A program made the translations under genes and the position numbers. 64,000 nucleotides of DNA from Bradyrhizobium sp. JYMT SZCCT0180 (lineage in GTDB: Bacteria; Pseudomonadota; Alphaproteobacteria; Rhizobiales; Xanthobacteraceae). Numbering within the stretch: the stretch's first letter is position 1; every line of letters begins with the position of its first letter. Under the pieces are notes generated by a model. The model made no database searches and was not told the origin of the DNA. It worked only from the letters and a program-made list of their open reading frames with translations. Shown in pieces: positions 46,342 to 54,963 of the stretch. The DNA lies in contig NZ_JAFCLZ010000004.1 of assembly GCF_018130165.1 (NCBI RefSeq), positions 1-64,000 of the forward strand. Reading direction: 5' to 3'.

Positions 46342-47880
46342 TTACGCCGCACGCCGCGAATCATCGGCCAATGCGCGATACGACAACGCTTCCGCCAGAT
46401 GCAGCCGGCCGATCTTTTCCGCGCCGTCGAGATCGGCCAGCGTGCGGGCGACGCGCAGCACGCGGTGATAGCCGCGCGCGGTCAGCTTCATGGTCTCGGC
46501 GGCGTCGCGCAGCAGTTTTTGGCCCTGCGCATCCGGCTGCGCGATGGTTTCCAGGAGCGATGCCGGCGCTTCCGCATTGGTGCGGACATGCGGCATGCCG
46601 GCCGCGGCGTAGCGCGCGAGCTGAACGTCGCGCGCGGCGGCGACACGGGCGGCGACTTCGGCCGAGCCTTCGCTCGGGGGCGGCAGGATCAGGTCGGCGG
46701 CGGTCACCGCCGGCACTTCGATGCGCAGATCGATGCGGTCCATCATCGGGCCGGAGATACGAACCTGATAATCCCCTGTGCAGCGGTCGATCCGCCCGCG
46801 CTTGCAGGAATAGCCGGGCTCATAGGCATGGCCGCAGCGGCACGGGTTCATCGCCGCCACCAGCATGAAGCGCGCCGGATAGGTGACGCGGTGATTGGCC
46901 CTGGACACCGCGACCTCGCCGTTTTCCAGTGGCTGGCGCAGCGAGTCCAAAACGCGCGGATCGAACTCCGGCAATTCGTCGAGAAACAGCACGCCCTGAT
47001 GCGCCAGCGAAATCTCGCCGGGTTTTGCCCGCATGCCGCCACCGGTCAGCGCGGCCATGCTCGCCGAATGATGTGGCGCCCGAAACGGCCGCCGCGCCGT
47101 CAGCGCGCCGTCGCGAATCTCGCCGGCGACGGAGGCGATCATCGAGACTTCCAACAATTCGGACGGCGACAGCGGCGGCAGGATCGAGGGCAGCCGCGCC
47201 GCCAGCATCGATTTGCCGGCGCCGGGCGAGCCGATCATCAGCAAATGGTGTCCGCCGGCCGCCGCGATCTCCAGCGCGCGTTTGGCGCTCTCCTGGCCCT
47301 TGATGTCGCGCAGATCGAGCAGCGTTTCCTCGCGCTCGTGCACTTTCGGCTGCGGCCGCGACAATAGCTGCGTGCCTTTAAAGTGGTTGGCGATCTGGAT
47401 CAGCGATTTTGCGGCGATGATCTGGATATCCGGGCTCGCCCAGGCCGCTTCCGTGCCGCAGGCGGCGGGACAGATCAGCCCTTCGTCGCGCGAATTGGCG
47501 CCGATCGCCGCCGGCAGCACCCCCGCGACCGGCGCGATCGATCCATCGAGCCCGAGCTCGCCGAGCACGGTGAAGCCTGCGAGCGCGTCCGGCGGGATCG
47601 CGCCGATGGCGGCCATCAGGCCGAGCGCGATCGGCAAATCGTAGTGGCTGCCTTCCTTGGGAACATCAGCGGGAGCGAGGTTGACTGTGATCCGCCGCGC
47701 CGGCAGCGCCAGCCCCGAGGCGATCAGCGCCGAGCGCACCCGCTCGCGCGCCTCGGAAACCGCCTTGTCCGGCAGCCCGACGATCGCGAATGCCGGCAGC
47801 CCGGGCGCGACCTGCACCTGCACATCGACCGCGCGGGCCTCGATCCCCTCAAAGGCTACGGTAGAAACCCGCTGAACCAT
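46342..47880 (-). CDS. YifB family Mg-chelatase-like AAA ATPase (ComM-like)
   Basis: A 512-residue protein: N-terminal Lon-like domain (MVQRVSTVAFEGIEARAVDVQVQVAPGLPAFAIVGLPDKAVSEARERVRSAL), AAA+ core with Walker A GSPGAGKSML near 218 and Walker B VLFLDELPEFDPRVLDSLRQPLENG, and a C-terminal Mg-chelatase-like domain with CRCGH and CTGDYQVRISGPMMDRID. In Haemophilus and Vibrio the homologue ComM is a branch-migration helicase in natural transformation; the same role here is inferred. No competence genes are adjacent. Confidence 0.94.
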   Translation of the reverse strand: MVQRVSTVAFEGIEARAVDVQVQVAPGLPAFAIVGLPDKAVSEARERVRSALIASGLALPARRITVNLAPADVPKEGSHYDLPIALGLMAAIGAIPPDALAGFTVLGELGLDGSIAPVAGVLPAAIGANSRDEGLICPAACGTEAAWASPDIQIIAAKSLIQIANHFKGTQLLSRPQPKVHEREETLLDLRDIKGQESAKRALEIAAAGGHHLLMIGSPGAGKSMLAARLPSILPPLSPSELLEVSMIASVAGEIRDGALTARRPFRAPHHSASMAALTGGGMRAKPGEISLAHQGVLFLDELPEFDPRVLDSLRQPLENGEVAVSRANHRVTYPARFMLVAAMNPCRCGHAYEPGYSCKRGRIDRCTGDYQVRISGPMMDRIDLRIEVPAVTAADLILPPPSEGSAEVAARVAAARDVQLARYAAAGMPHVRTNAEAPASLLETIAQPDAQGQKLLRDAAETMKLTARGYHRVLRVARTLADLDGAEKIGRLHLAEALSYRALADDSRRAA

Positions 47881-47971
47881 GCCGACCCCATGCTTCTACC
47901 GAGGGTAGCGGAACAGGAAGGTGAGTGCAAGAACATTACGGGAACATGGGGATTCCGGCCAGGAAGCCAGT

Positions 47972-48277
47972 TCATCGTGCGATGGGCAGCGTTTTGATCA
48001 GGCCGTCTACTTCCATCTGGTGCGTCAGATAATAAAGCCGGGCTATCTCTTTCTTCGAGAGGGTGACCATCGCCTGATAGTCACCGCCAAGCCGGACGTT
48101 GGTGTGGCAATTCACCGTTATGCGCTCGACGACCCCACCGTCGCCGGAGAGAACGATGAGCGGCTCTTCCTTTGAAAAGTCCGTGCCAGGCGGACCTGCC
48201 GTCGTTTTGGTCAGGTCGAATGAAGCGATGCTCAGGCGGCCATGCTTCCGGGCCCAACCCTCAAACTGAATATCCAT
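47972..48277 (-). CDS. Hypothetical small protein
   Basis: I do not recognise this 101-residue protein (MDIQFEGWARKHGRLSI start). It has an alternating beta-like composition in the first two thirds (LIVLSGDGGVVERITVNCHTNVRLGG) and a helical tail ending IKTLPIAR. No signal peptide or membrane segment is seen. Reading frame, codon use and an isolated position suggest a real gene, but confidence is moderate. The 120-base region upstream of it is AT-rich (AAAATATATAGTGATTACTTATTTATT near 48321), unusual for this genome, and may hold its promoter. Confidence 0.55.
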   Translation of the reverse strand: MDIQFEGWARKHGRLSIASFDLTKTTAGPPGTDFSKEEPLIVLSGDGGVVERITVNCHTNVRLGGDYQAMVTLSKKEIARLYYLTHQMEVDGLIKTLPIAR

Positions 48278-48397
48278 CGGAGCCTCCGACTGGGAATCTA
48301 GCGCATCATACTCGTTCTTAAAATATATAGTGATTACTTATTTATTTTAAGGAGGCGAAGTACGGTACTATAACACCAAATTCGGAGGTTTCGAGCC

Positions 48398-48709
48398 TTA
48401 GTTCAGCTTACTCGCCGCAACGACCGCCACGTTCGCCGCCGGCTGCTCCAGCATCTTCAGCGCGGCATCGAGGCCGTTGCGCAAATTGACGGCGGCGTTC
48501 TGGCTGCAGCGCAGGCGGCCTGAGGAGATGAATTTTACTTCGGTCGAACCGTCAGTCTTGGGAATGAGAATGCGGGTGGCGAGTTCGATCTCGACCGAGC
48601 CGTTCATGGTGCCGTAGGCCCCGACGATGTCGAAATAGACCAGCGGGGCGGCGGCGCCGGTGTCTTCATAGACAAGGTCGCCCGGCTTGGGGTTCGGTTG
48701 GTCGGTCAT
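48398..48709 (-). CDS. Hypothetical protein, likely SecB-/PilZ-unrelated small beta protein
   Basis: A 103-residue protein I cannot assign. It reads MTDQPNPKPGDLVYEDTG, then a beta-rich core VYFDIVGAYGTMNGSVEIELATRILIP and a helical tail NLRNGLDAALKMLEQ. GGAGAG lies five bases before ATG 48709, which supports that start over the longer upstream frame. No signal peptide. It is isolated, with AT-rich DNA downstream. Confidence 0.6.
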   Translation of the reverse strand: MTDQPNPKPGDLVYEDTGAAAPLVYFDIVGAYGTMNGSVEIELATRILIPKTDGSTEVKFISSGRLRCSQNAAVNLRNGLDAALKMLEQPAANVAVVAASKLN

Positions 48710-49028
48710 CGTGACTCTCCTTGGGGCTCTCCCCGCATCGCGGTAAGAGGCGGTTCGCTGATCCCCCCTTACGCTATTCGACCGCGGCCGTCCCGACGAT
48801 CGTCGGTGCAGCCTTTCCAGCGCCAGCACAGGGACGAGCGCGCGATATAGCATCAATTCCAGCCCGGCAGCCGACCGCGCGGCGGCTTGGCATGAGGAAG
48901 GCAGCGCGGCTGAAGGTCGACGCAAAGCGCTCACCGAAAAGACGGCCGTGGTCCCGAAGGTGACGGCGGGCCGAGCGTCGCTGGCCCGCCGTCACTTCTG
49001 CGGCGATGCGCCGGTATCCGGCCTCCCC
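48710..49028. other. Intergenic region with a strong hairpin
   Basis: About 320 bases between the hypothetical gene and the RTX gene, without a supported gene. It contains GTGACGGCGGGCC at 48960-48972 and its perfect inverse GGCCCGCCGTCAC at 48983-48995 (13-base stem, 10-base loop), 34 bases beyond the RTX stop; this may end the RTX transcript, though there is no U-tract. Confidence 0.5.
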
Positions 49029-49622
49029 TCAGAAGATGTTGGTGGCCGAGAAGTCGCCGGTCGAGTTCAGACCGGGCAGCTCGATGCTGGTGTCGATCGT
49101 GCCATTGCCATCGAGGTCGGCGAACAGGTAGCCGTCCGTTCCGTTGGTGCCGAACACGAACCAGAGGCTGCTGTCGTCGTTGAAGTCTTCCTGGGCCAGT
49201 TGCTTCATCTCGTTGAAATTGGCCTCGTCGCTGCCGAGGTCGTCGCCAGTCCACAGGAATTCATGATAGTTGGATTGGGAGCCGCGGGGCGAACTGGTCT
49301 GGAAGAGAATCGAGTCCTCGTTCGTATTGAAGTCGGTGATGACGTCGGCTTGGTCGTAGCTGGGACCGCTATGGCCCCTGTAGAACTCGAAGGTGTCTTG
49401 TCCGGAACCGCCGCTCAACGTGTCCCAGCCGGTGCCGCCCCTGATCCAGTCGTCGCCGCGGCCGCCATAGATTTCGTCATGGCCGCCGTTTCCGTAAAGA
49501 GTATCAGCGCCGCCATAGCCGCGGATGACGTCGTCACCGCTGCCGCCGCGCAACGTATCGGAGACGAAATCGTCGAGGCCGTAGCGCGTGCGCCAGGTAT
49601 AAGTGCCATAAAGGTTAGACAT
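49029..49622 (-). CDS. Small RTX-repeat calcium-binding protein
   Basis: A 197-residue acidic protein. Residues ~25-80 hold about five RTX nonapeptides of the GGxGxDxxx type (GGSGDDVIR, GYGGADTLY, GNGGHDEIY, GGRGDDWIR, GGTGWDTLS, GGSGQDTFE), which fold on calcium outside the cell. The C-terminal ~80 residues lack repeats; they contain FADLDGNGTIDTSIELPG, an EF-hand-like DxDGNG loop. No N-terminal signal is present, consistent with type I secretion, though no ABC/MFP genes are nearby. AGGAG precedes the start. Far shorter than RTX toxins, and no catalytic domain is recognisable. Confidence 0.88.
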   Translation of the reverse strand: MSNLYGTYTWRTRYGLDDFVSDTLRGGSGDDVIRGYGGADTLYGNGGHDEIYGGRGDDWIRGGTGWDTLSGGSGQDTFEFYRGHSGPSYDQADVITDFNTNEDSILFQTSSPRGSQSNYHEFLWTGDDLGSDEANFNEMKQLAQEDFNDDSSLWFVFGTNGTDGYLFADLDGNGTIDTSIELPGLNSTGDFSATNIF

Positions 49623-49910
49623 TCAATTCTCCTGTTCTGAGTGAGCGGAAACGGGAGCGTTGTATGTCCCTCCGCGATGGGCCATCCCATCGGGAACAGA
49701 CGATGCCGCATTGTCGGCGCGCGCGCCGTGATCGCCGTCACGGACGAACAGATGGAGAGGACGCGGATTCGCTTGTCGCGATTCCCCGTTGTCGCCAACG
49801 AGGCGCGATCAGGATGCACAATCAGGGCAAGGCGTGCGGCTGCGAATCGTTCTCGCAAATCCGGATGGATGAGGGGCGCGCCGAAGCGCGCCCCCGAACG
49901 CTTCTCCGGC
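49623..49910. terminator. Gap between RTX and metallo-hydrolase genes with a GC hairpin
   Basis: A 288-base gap with no supported gene. Hairpin GGGGCGCGC / GCGCGCCCC with a CGAA loop occurs at 49873-49894, just after the metallo-hydrolase stop on the minus strand; it probably ends that transcript. The rest should hold the RTX promoter, but I cannot identify it. Confidence 0.5.
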
Positions 49911-50882
49911 TCAGAGGTTCATCACCATCGCCGACGGATAGTAATGGAAACCTTCGCTGGTCTTGCCGATGTGACCAAAGCCGGGCCAGGCGAAGTGATA
50001 GGACATGACCGGGGTCTTGTTGGCCGCGATCATGTCGAGCAGTTTAACGCGTGTGTCCGCCGCCTGCTTCGGATCCGAGTCGTAGGAGAATTGCATCCGC
50101 GGTTTTTCCAGAAGCAGTATCGGGTGGTGGGTGAGGTCACCGAGGAAGGCAAAGGATTTGCCTTTCGAATTCACCATGAAGATGGTGTGTCCCACCGTGT
50201 GGCCGGGCGCCGCGATCGCGGTCACGCCGGGCAGGAATTCCTGGTTGTCCTTGATGAAGACGATGCGATCGCGCACCGGCATCAAATTCTTGCGGGCATG
50301 AATCACAAAATCCTTCAGCGGACTGCCGAGCTTGCCTTCATCGGTCCAGAAATCGAAATCGCTCTGGGTGATGTAGACCTGCGCGTTGGGGAATAGCGGC
50401 TTGTCGTCGGCGCCGACGAGGCCGCCGATGTGGTCGATATGGGCGTGCGAGCACACCACGGCGTCGATATCGCCGGGCTTGATGCCGGCTTCCGCCATGC
50501 TCTTCTGCTGGCGGCCGGTGGTCGGGCCGAACGCTTTCGAAGTGCCCATGCCGGTATCGAACAGGATCAGCTTGTCGCCGGTGTTGACGATCGGCGAGTT
50601 CTGCTCGAGCACGACATTTTCGGGGTCGAGGAAGTTCTCGGTCAGCATCTTCTTCACTTCGTCGTCGGACACGCCGACGAAGGTGCCCTTTGGCGGGCCG
50701 AGCGGCAGCGGGCCGTCGGAGACCACGGTTACCTCGGCGTCACCGAGAACGAAGCGGTGCCAGTAGGGCGTCTGCGTGCCGAGCTTGGGTGCTTTCGCTA
50801 GCGCGCTGCCCCCGAGCATGGTCGAGGCGCCGAGCCCCGCACCGAGAGCAAGCAGGGACCGTCGCGATACGTCCATCGTCAT
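49911..50882 (-). CDS. Tat-exported MBL-fold metallo-hydrolase
   Basis: A 323-residue metallo-beta-lactamase-fold enzyme. The N-terminus VSRRSLLALGAGLGASTMLGGSALA carries the twin-arginine signal, implying export of a folded, metal-loaded enzyme. Metal ligands are SHAHIDHIGG (HxHxDH), GHTVGHTIF (third His) and GDLTHHP (bridging Asp), then YHFAWPGFGHIG at the end. The pattern resembles AHL-lactonase/methyl-parathion-hydrolase-like members; substrate unknown. It is separate from gshB by a 156-base gap. Confidence 0.92.
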   Translation of the reverse strand: MTMDVSRRSLLALGAGLGASTMLGGSALAKAPKLGTQTPYWHRFVLGDAEVTVVSDGPLPLGPPKGTFVGVSDDEVKKMLTENFLDPENVVLEQNSPIVNTGDKLILFDTGMGTSKAFGPTTGRQQKSMAEAGIKPGDIDAVVCSHAHIDHIGGLVGADDKPLFPNAQVYITQSDFDFWTDEGKLGSPLKDFVIHARKNLMPVRDRIVFIKDNQEFLPGVTAIAAPGHTVGHTIFMVNSKGKSFAFLGDLTHHPILLLEKPRMQFSYDSDPKQAADTRVKLLDMIAANKTPVMSYHFAWPGFGHIGKTSEGFHYYPSAMVMNL

Positions 50883-51038
50883 GGGTCTTCCTCCACTTTT
50901 TATGGAATTTGGCGTTGCCGCCCGGACAGATTCATCCGCGGTTACAGGCTGCTCCCGCGCCCTGAAATTGGCAAGTAGGATTAGACGCCTAACAGGCGTG
51001 CAGACGAGATGTGCAGGCGGACAACCGCGCGAAGAAAA

Positions 51039-51986
51039 TTACTTCTGGGATCGCTTCGCCTCAATGGTGTCCCAAACCTTTGCAGCGACGTCAGGCCCGT
51101 TGAGCCGTGCAATGGCGCGAATGCCGGTCGGGCAGGTCACGTTGATCTCGGTCAGGTTGCCATCGATCACGTCGATGCCGACGAACAGCAGGCCGCGCTC
51201 GCGCAGCGCCGGGCCGAGCGTGGCGCAGATTTCGCGCTCGCGCGGGGTAAGGTCGGTGGCCTCAGCGGCGCCGCCGCGCACCATGTTGGAGCGCAGATCG
51301 TCGGCGGCCGGCACGCGGTTGACGGCGCCGGAGAATTCGCCGTCGACCAGGATGATGCGCTTGTCGCCGTGCTTGACCTCGGGGAGGAAGCGCTGGATCA
51401 CCCAGGGCTCGCGGAAGGTGACGGAAAACATGTCGAACAGCGAGCCGAAATTCATGTCCTGCGGCATCACGCGAAACACCGCCGCGCCGCCATGGCCGTG
51501 CAGCGGCTTCATGACCACCGCGCCATGCTCGTCGCGGAACGAATTGATTTCGTCGAGGTCGCGCGAGATCAGCGTCGGCGGCATCAGCTGCGGAAAGTTC
51601 AGCACGAACATCTTTTCCGGCGCGTTGCGCACGCTGGCGGGATCGTTGACGACCAGCGTCTTGGGATGGATTCGTTCCAGGAGATGCGTCGAGGTGATGT
51701 AGGCGATATCGAACGGCGGCTCCTGCCGCAGCAGGATGACGTCGAAGCCGTTCAGCGCCGTGCGCTTGGGATCACCGAGGGTGAAATGGTTGCCGGGCTC
51801 GTCGCGCACGGTCACCAGCTGCACCGGCGCCACCAGTTCCTCGCCGCGCAGCGAGAGCTGGTCCGGCGTGAAATAGAACAGTCCATGGCCGCGCTTCTGC
51901 GCTTCCAGCATCAGGGCAAAGGTCGAATCGCCGCGGATGTTGATACGCGCGATGGGGTCCATCTGGACGGCGACATTCAATTTCAT
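51039..51986 (-). CDS. gshB: Glutathione synthase
   Basis: A 315-residue ATP-grasp ligase that adds glycine to gamma-glutamylcysteine. It starts [39 protein letters not shown], then has [20 protein letters not shown], the ATP-grasp loop [17 protein letters not shown], and [26 protein letters not shown] with metal-binding residues. Length is standard. It lies downstream of yraN and rsmI on the same strand (36 bases after yraN), an order common in proteobacteria. Confidence 0.97.
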   Translation of the reverse strand: MKLNVAVQMDPIARINIRGDSTFALMLEAQKRGHGLFYFTPDQLSLRGEELVAPVQLVTVRDEPGNHFTLGDPKRTALNGFDVILLRQEPPFDIAYITSTHLLERIHPKTLVVNDPASVRNAPEKMFVLNFPQLMPPTLISRDLDEINSFRDEHGAVVMKPLHGHGGAAVFRVMPQDMNFGSLFDMFSVTFREPWVIQRFLPEVKHGDKRIILVDGEFSGAVNRVPAADDLRSNMVRGGAAEATDLTPREREICATLGPALRERGLLFVGIDVIDGNLTEINVTCPTGIRAIARLNGPDVAAKVWDTIEAKRSQK

Positions 51987-52022
51987 GGGACGATCCGGGT
52001 CTCTGGAGGGGTCTATTTATAC

Positions 52023-52436
52023 TTATACGCTGGCGTCGAATGCCGCTAACAGATGGCGTGGCAAACGCCGCGGCGCAATCAGGATGGCGTCGAATCGCAG
52101 CTCGAATTCGGCATGTTCGGGATGCGCCATCAGCCAGGCCTGCGCGGCATCGATGATGCGGGCCTGCTGGCGCGGCGTCACCGCATAGGCGGCGTCGTCG
52201 AGCCGGGCTCGCGCCTTGACCTCGATGAAGGCGATCAGATTGCGCTTTTTGACGACGAGATCGATCTCGCCATAGGGGGTTTTGAAACGCTTGGCGAGAA
52301 TGCGGTAGCCCTTGGCCATCAGGAACGCGGCGGCGCGGGTCTCGGCCGAAAGCCCGGTCTGGAACGCCGCGACCCGCTCGGGCGCGGCGAGTTTTGTGGA
52401 AGGGTCGGGCGGCGTGGCGCCGTCAGTCTTCGCCAT
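52023..52436 (-). CDS. yraN: YraN family (UPF0102) endonuclease-like protein
   Basis: A 137-residue protein with the Holliday-junction-resolvase/restriction endonuclease-like fold: [43 protein letters not shown] carries the G-E-I-D...E-V-K nuclease motif. Function is not established in the family. ATG 52436 is preceded by GGAGAGGAC and overlaps rsmI by 14 bases. gshB is next downstream. Confidence 0.93.
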   Translation of the reverse strand: MAKTDGATPPDPSTKLAAPERVAAFQTGLSAETRAAAFLMAKGYRILAKRFKTPYGEIDLVVKKRNLIAFIEVKARARLDDAAYAVTPRQQARIIDAAQAWLMAHPEHAEFELRFDAILIAPRRLPRHLLAAFDASV

Positions 52437-53385
52437 CGTCCTCTCCATCCCGAATTTCTTTCGCAAGCTCGAGCGCGCGGGCATAGACCTCGCGGCGCGG
52501 CCGGCCGGACAATTCAACGGCATGGGCGACCGCATCCTTGACGCTGTCCTGCCCAAGCGATGACCGCAGCAGGTCGTCGAGATCAGCCTCGGTCATGACA
52601 AGCGCATCCGCCCGGGGCGGGCCGACGACCAGCACGAACTCGCCGCGGGTTTCCAGCGTATCGGCGAGCTTCGCCAGTTCGGCGACCGGCGCGCGCAAAA
52701 TTTCCTCATGCAGTTTTGTCAGTTCGCGGCAGATCGCGGCATCCCGCTCGGCCATGATCCCGGCAAGATCGCCCAGCGTGTCGGCGATACGGTTGCCGGA
52801 TTCGAACATCACAAGCGTGGCATCGATCCGCGCAAGCTCTGCCAGCCGCGTGCGGCGGGCCTGCTGCTTGGCGGGCAAAAATCCCTCGAAGAAAAACCGG
52901 TCGGTGGGCAGTGCTGCCACCGAGAGCGCCGTCAGCACCGAGGAGGCGCCCGGCACCGCGATCACGGTATGGCCGGCGGCGCATACCTCGCGCACCAGCT
53001 TGAAGCCGGGATCTGATATCAAGGGCGTGCCGGCGTCCGAGACCAGCGCGATCGAGGCGCCCTGCGCCAGCTTTTCCAGGATCTTTGGCCGCGCCATCGC
53101 GGCGTTGTGCTCGTGATATTGCTTGAGCAAGCCTGAGATCGCGTAGCGCTCGGTCAGCCGGCGGGTGATGCGGGTGTCTTCGCAGGCGATGATGTCGACG
53201 CCGGCCAGGGTTTCAAGCGCACGCAACGTGATGTCGCCGAGGTGGCCGATCGGGGTGGCTACCAGATAGAGCCCGGGAACCGGCTTTGGGGCGGTCAGGA
53301 CGTGGCCGCCAATCGAAAATGTCCTGATCACGGAACCCGGTTCGGCTTCAGACCCGTAGTTGGAGCTGGTTTTTGCGCGCATCAT
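52423..53385 (-). CDS. rsmI: 16S rRNA (cytidine1402-2'-O)-methyltransferase
   Basis: A 320-residue SAM-dependent tetrapyrrole-methylase-fold enzyme. Family blocks are [83 protein letters not shown] and [11 protein letters not shown]. It acts on 16S rRNA C1402 with RsmH. An N-terminal extension of about 30 residues precedes the family core, so a later start is possible. It overlaps yraN and diverges from the LpoA-like gene. Confidence 0.96.
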   Translation of the reverse strand: MMRAKTSSNYGSEAEPGSVIRTFSIGGHVLTAPKPVPGLYLVATPIGHLGDITLRALETLAGVDIIACEDTRITRRLTERYAISGLLKQYHEHNAAMARPKILEKLAQGASIALVSDAGTPLISDPGFKLVREVCAAGHTVIAVPGASSVLTALSVAALPTDRFFFEGFLPAKQQARRTRLAELARIDATLVMFESGNRIADTLGDLAGIMAERDAAICRELTKLHEEILRAPVAELAKLADTLETRGEFVLVVGPPRADALVMTEADLDDLLRSSLGQDSVKDAVAHAVELSGRPRREVYARALELAKEIRDGEDDGED

Positions 53386-53393
53386 ACCAATCT

Positions 53394-53445
53394 AGAGCGT
53401 TTTCGAGCGAAGTGGATACCGGTTCGCGTGAAGAAAACGCGTCAA
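53394..53445. repeat. Dispersed ~50-bp repeat, third copy
   Basis: AGAGCGTTTTCGAGCGAAGTGGA, ACCGGTTCGCGTGAAGAAAACGCGTCAA: same orientation as 27192-27243, a near-identical match. The remaining gap to 53748 holds no gene; it includes the leader hairpin below and an AT-rich stretch TTTTGTTTTGGTTAACTATTCG near 53601-53622 that may be part of a promoter. Confidence 0.8.
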
Positions 53446-53695
53446 TACAAAGACCGGGTGTTCCGGTTCTGATAAGATCAGAACCGGAACACAGTGGGAG
53501 TAGCGCCAGCGCCACAGCGCGGTGGCAACGTTGGTGCTACGCATGACGGGAAGGGGGCAGGTATCCGCAACCGGCGACGGGGCCGCGGGACCATAATCCT
53601 TTTGTTTTGGTTAACTATTCGCCGACAATATGCCTGAATCCGCCCGCCTTTATTCCGGAGGTTGGAGCCTTAAGGTTCAGGTCCTTTGGGTTTAA

Positions 53696-53714
53696 GTCCT
53701 TGAGGTTCAAGGAC
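53696..53714 (+). promoter_or_regulatory. Leader hairpin upstream of the LpoA-like gene
   Basis: GTCCTTGA (53696-53703), loop GGT, TCAAGGAC (53707-53714): a perfect eight-base stem 34 bases before the ATG. Related words repeat just upstream (AGGTTCAGGTCCTT, GGTTTAAGTCCTT), which could form alternative pairings. It may be a translation-control leader, or a remnant of local duplication. Confidence 0.5.
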
Positions 53715-53748
53715 TGGCCGATCAAGGTCGGTCAAGAGAAGAGATAAG

Positions 53749-54963
53749 ATGGTGGGCCCGCTCATTCGCAAACCTCAGCCGTCAGGGGCAACCCGGCGGA
53801 CGGCGGTCGGCCTTATTCTCGGCGCGCCGCTGCTTGGCGCCTGCTCCAGCGTGCAGCAGAGCTTTGGCCAGTTTTCCAACCCGTTCTCCTCGCCGCAACC
53901 CGAGGCCGGGCCCGCAGGGCCGCAGCAGCAACCGCTCGCGGTCGGCACCGGGCAGGTCAAGGTCGGCCTGATCCTGCCGCTCTCGGCCGCCGGCAATGCC
54001 GGTGTCGCCGCGCAGTCGATGAAGAACGCCGCCGAATTGGCGCTGGCCGAGTTCCAGAATCCCAACATCCAGCTTCTGATCAAGGACGACGGCGGCAGCC
54101 CGCAAGGCGCCAGCCAGGCCACCCAGCAGGCGCTCGGTGAAGGCGCGGAGATCATCCTCGGCCCACTGTTTGCGCAGTCGGTTCCCGCGGTCGCGCAGCA
54201 GACGCGCGCGAAGGGCGTGTCCGTGATTGCGTTCTCGACCGATTCCAGCGTGGCCGGACGCGGCGTCTATCTGCTCAGCTTCCTGCCGGAATCCGACGTC
54301 AACCGCATCGTCGATTACTCAGCCGGCATCGGCAAGAAATCCTTTGCGGCGCTGCTGCCCGACAACGCCTATGGCAATGTCGTGGAGGCCGCCTTCAAGC
54401 AGGCGGCGGCGCGCAAGGGCCGCATCGTCGCGTTCGAAAAATATGGCGCCGACCGCTCGGCCGCCGTGCGTACCGTCTCGCAGTCGCTCGGCCAGGCCGA
54501 TGCGCTGTTCATGGCCGATGACGGCGATTCGGTGGTGGCGACGGCCGATGCGCTCACCGCGGCGGGCGTGAATTTGCGCAACATCCAGTTGCTCGGCACC
54601 GGCCTGTGGGACAATCCGCGGGTGTTCGCGAGCCCGGCGCTGCAGGGCGGTCTCTACGCGGCACCTGATCCGTCGGGTTTTCGAAGTTTCGCCGGCCGCT
54701 ACCGCACCAAATATGGCGGCGAGCCGGTGCGCACCGCGACGCTGGCCTATGACGCCGTTGCGCTGGTCGCCGCCTTGTCGCGCACACAAGGTCCGCAACG
54801 TTTCGCGCCGGAAACGCTGACCAATCCGTCGGGCTTTGCCGGCATCGACGGGCTGTTCCGGTTCCGCTCCGACGGCAGCAACGAACGCGGGCTTGCGGTC
54901 ATGAAGGTGGCGCAAGGCGGCGGCACGCCGGTTGCGGGCTCGCCGAAGAGTTTTGGGGCTTAA
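53749..54963 (+). CDS. LpoA/LppC-like penicillin-binding protein activator lipoprotein
   Basis: A 404-residue lipoprotein: lipobox LLGAC at about residues 28-32, a Gln/Pro-rich linker, then a periplasmic-binding-protein fold with VKVGLILPLSAAGNAGVAAQSMKNAAELALAEF, GAEIILGPLFAQSVPAVAQQ, SFAALLPDNAYGN and YDAVALVAALS. This is the LppC/YraM family; E. coli LpoA activates PBP1A, but outside enterics the partner is unproven. It is divergent from rsmI, a common arrangement. Its stop overlaps the stop of the next gene on the opposite strand. Confidence 0.9.
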   Translation: MVGPLIRKPQPSGATRRTAVGLILGAPLLGACSSVQQSFGQFSNPFSSPQPEAGPAGPQQQPLAVGTGQVKVGLILPLSAAGNAGVAAQSMKNAAELALAEFQNPNIQLLIKDDGGSPQGASQATQQALGEGAEIILGPLFAQSVPAVAQQTRAKGVSVIAFSTDSSVAGRGVYLLSFLPESDVNRIVDYSAGIGKKSFAALLPDNAYGNVVEAAFKQAAARKGRIVAFEKYGADRSAAVRTVSQSLGQADALFMADDGDSVVATADALTAAGVNLRNIQLLGTGLWDNPRVFASPALQGGLYAAPDPSGFRSFAGRYRTKYGGEPVRTATLAYDAVALVAALSRTQGPQRFAPETLTNPSGFAGIDGLFRFRSDGSNERGLAVMKVAQGGGTPVAGSPKSFGA

